A stretch of 64,000 bases of DNA from Aphis gossypii. Taxonomy: Eukaryota > Arthropoda > Insecta > Hemiptera > Aphididae. Position 1 is the stretch's first letter, and each line of letters opens with the position of its first letter. This document shows positions 63,013 through 64,000 of this stretch, in pieces. Position numbers and translations under genes: made by a program. Under the pieces are notes generated by a model that saw nothing but the letters and a program-made list of their open reading frames with translations, was not told the origin of the DNA and did not search any database. Location of the stretch: assembly GCF_020184175.1 (NCBI RefSeq), contig NC_065532.1:41126287-41190286 (forward strand), read 5' to 3'.

Positions 63013-64000
63013 GTGAGAAAATATTGCACTTCACGAATGATAGCGATTAATATCAACAATATTTTCCATTACTAAAATTTATATTTGATTTATTTTAATA
63101 TAGATCGATATTCGATAAATAAATATATTTACACACGGGAAAATTTTTATTTTCAACATGAATATATTTATATATTTTATTTTCATAGTAATACTTTCTT
63201 TTTTTTTTTGCATAGGTATGCGTTTGAAGAGTGAATGCGTTTGTTGTTATTTTTAAAATAAATTTCAAAACACATATAATCATAAAGGTATTTTACATTC
63301 AATTTATAAATATTTATATAATTGCAGTTTAATTTAAAATATCACATTTTTCGACTAGATAAATTTAAAAAGTAAAATTATGTTGATTATGAATACTATT
63401 ATTTAATATTTTAGTAGGTATATTTGTAATTTATATTCATTTTTGGATGGTTGGAAATTAATATTAAGTGATATTAGACATGAAATATATATTTTATATT
63501 TTTTGAAAAAAAATTCTAGATTATCAGCTTAGATATTCAAACAGCAAATAGTGTAAAAGATAAGTGGAGCAGTATTATGTTTAATATATATATATCAAAC
63601 ATTGTAATTTTAGTTGTTGTCTTCAAAAAAGCCTAATGGATGAAAAAATAATGAAATTATATTGTATAATATACATATTTAGAGGGAGACAGACAAACAG
63701 AAGGAGGATTAAAATGAGATATTATAATATTTTTATGTTATAAGGATTTCTATTAAACATATACACGAATATTAATAATATATTTTGAGAAACTACGTAT
63801 TTCGATTTAACGTGCTTTTCAAATGTCCAATAAGTGTTGGGAGAATGTAACAATAAATGTCAAATGCGGTATACTTAATTGCAAAACATCGTACATGACT
63901 TTAAATTTTTTTGAAATAAAAATGATTTCCATTCTGGTAATTTATCATTTTATTATGCTTTTTAAAACCACCAACTTTATTTTTGTATTGTACTTGAAGT

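Larger units (their letters stand above)
53521..64000. other. gene-free AT-rich region at the right end
   Basis: No supportable complete gene. It includes GC-richer islands at about 56880-57410 and 59200-59700, a probable old dispersed repeat (about 61200-61640) and one candidate exon (62906-63012). Confidence 0.55.

Noticed and set aside
1..64000. CRISPR arrays, tRNA or rRNA genes, bacterial operons
   Set aside because: No regular direct-repeat/spacer pattern, no cloverleaf with a B-box, and all genes are intron-containing animal genes.

Overview
The window looks like nuclear DNA from a small-genome insect, most likely an aphid. It is very AT-rich, it carries spliced genes with short introns and canonical GT-AG borders, and its genes have clear animal and insect relatives. 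The aphid call is inference: it rests on the overall texture (frequent TAGGTA and TATAAT words, many small AT-rich repeats) and on gene content such as a slowpoke-binding pseudokinase and a ZNFX1-type helicase. I recognise no tRNA, rRNA, CRISPR or prokaryotic operon.

Layout. Positions 1-6729 hold no gene I can support; they contain a degenerate tandem repeat, a palindromic insertion, a short inverted-repeat transposon and a GC-rich block. Positions 6730-12497 hold two tandem aminoacylase-1 (peptidase M20) genes with identical intron positions and three miniature hAT-like elements between and inside them. Nup35 follows on the minus strand (12629-13777) and is divergent from the five-LIM adaptor PINCH (14686-16067). 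At 18075-19155 is an unrecognised 119-residue, five-exon gene whose stop lies 63 bp before the ATG of SCNM1 (19219-20574), a minor-spliceosome factor. Slob, a PXK-like pseudokinase, lies convergent on the minus strand (20989-23946), with two alternative N-termini, one a predicted membrane anchor. After about 9.5 kb without a supportable gene comes a ZNFX1-like SF1 helicase with C-terminal NFX1-type zinc fingers (33489-37503). From 37504 to 64000 I find no convincing complete gene, only a few GC-richer islands, one candidate isolated exon, hairpins and repeats.

The most interesting structural signal is a set of very small (22-55 bp), nearly perfectly palindromic insertions, each bordered by 8-9 bp perfect direct repeats (about 1215-1285, 16849-16907, 24767-24828, 43144-43184 and, weaker, 29784-29821). 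Two of them share a 13-bp core although their ends differ. They look like insertions with target-site duplications, but are far smaller than ordinary MITEs. Around them lie seven ordinary MITE-sized elements (70-326 bp) with terminal inverted repeats and 8-bp direct repeats of 5/8 to 8/8 identity, as expected of hAT elements.

The genes are ordinary housekeeping or neuronal functions (N-acyl amino acid hydrolysis, nuclear pore, integrin adhesion, minor splicing, potassium-channel modulation, RNA surveillance) and do not form an obvious pathway. All exon structures were assembled by hand from reading frame, splice-site and homology reasoning; every join was checked for phase, but none is supported by transcript data.
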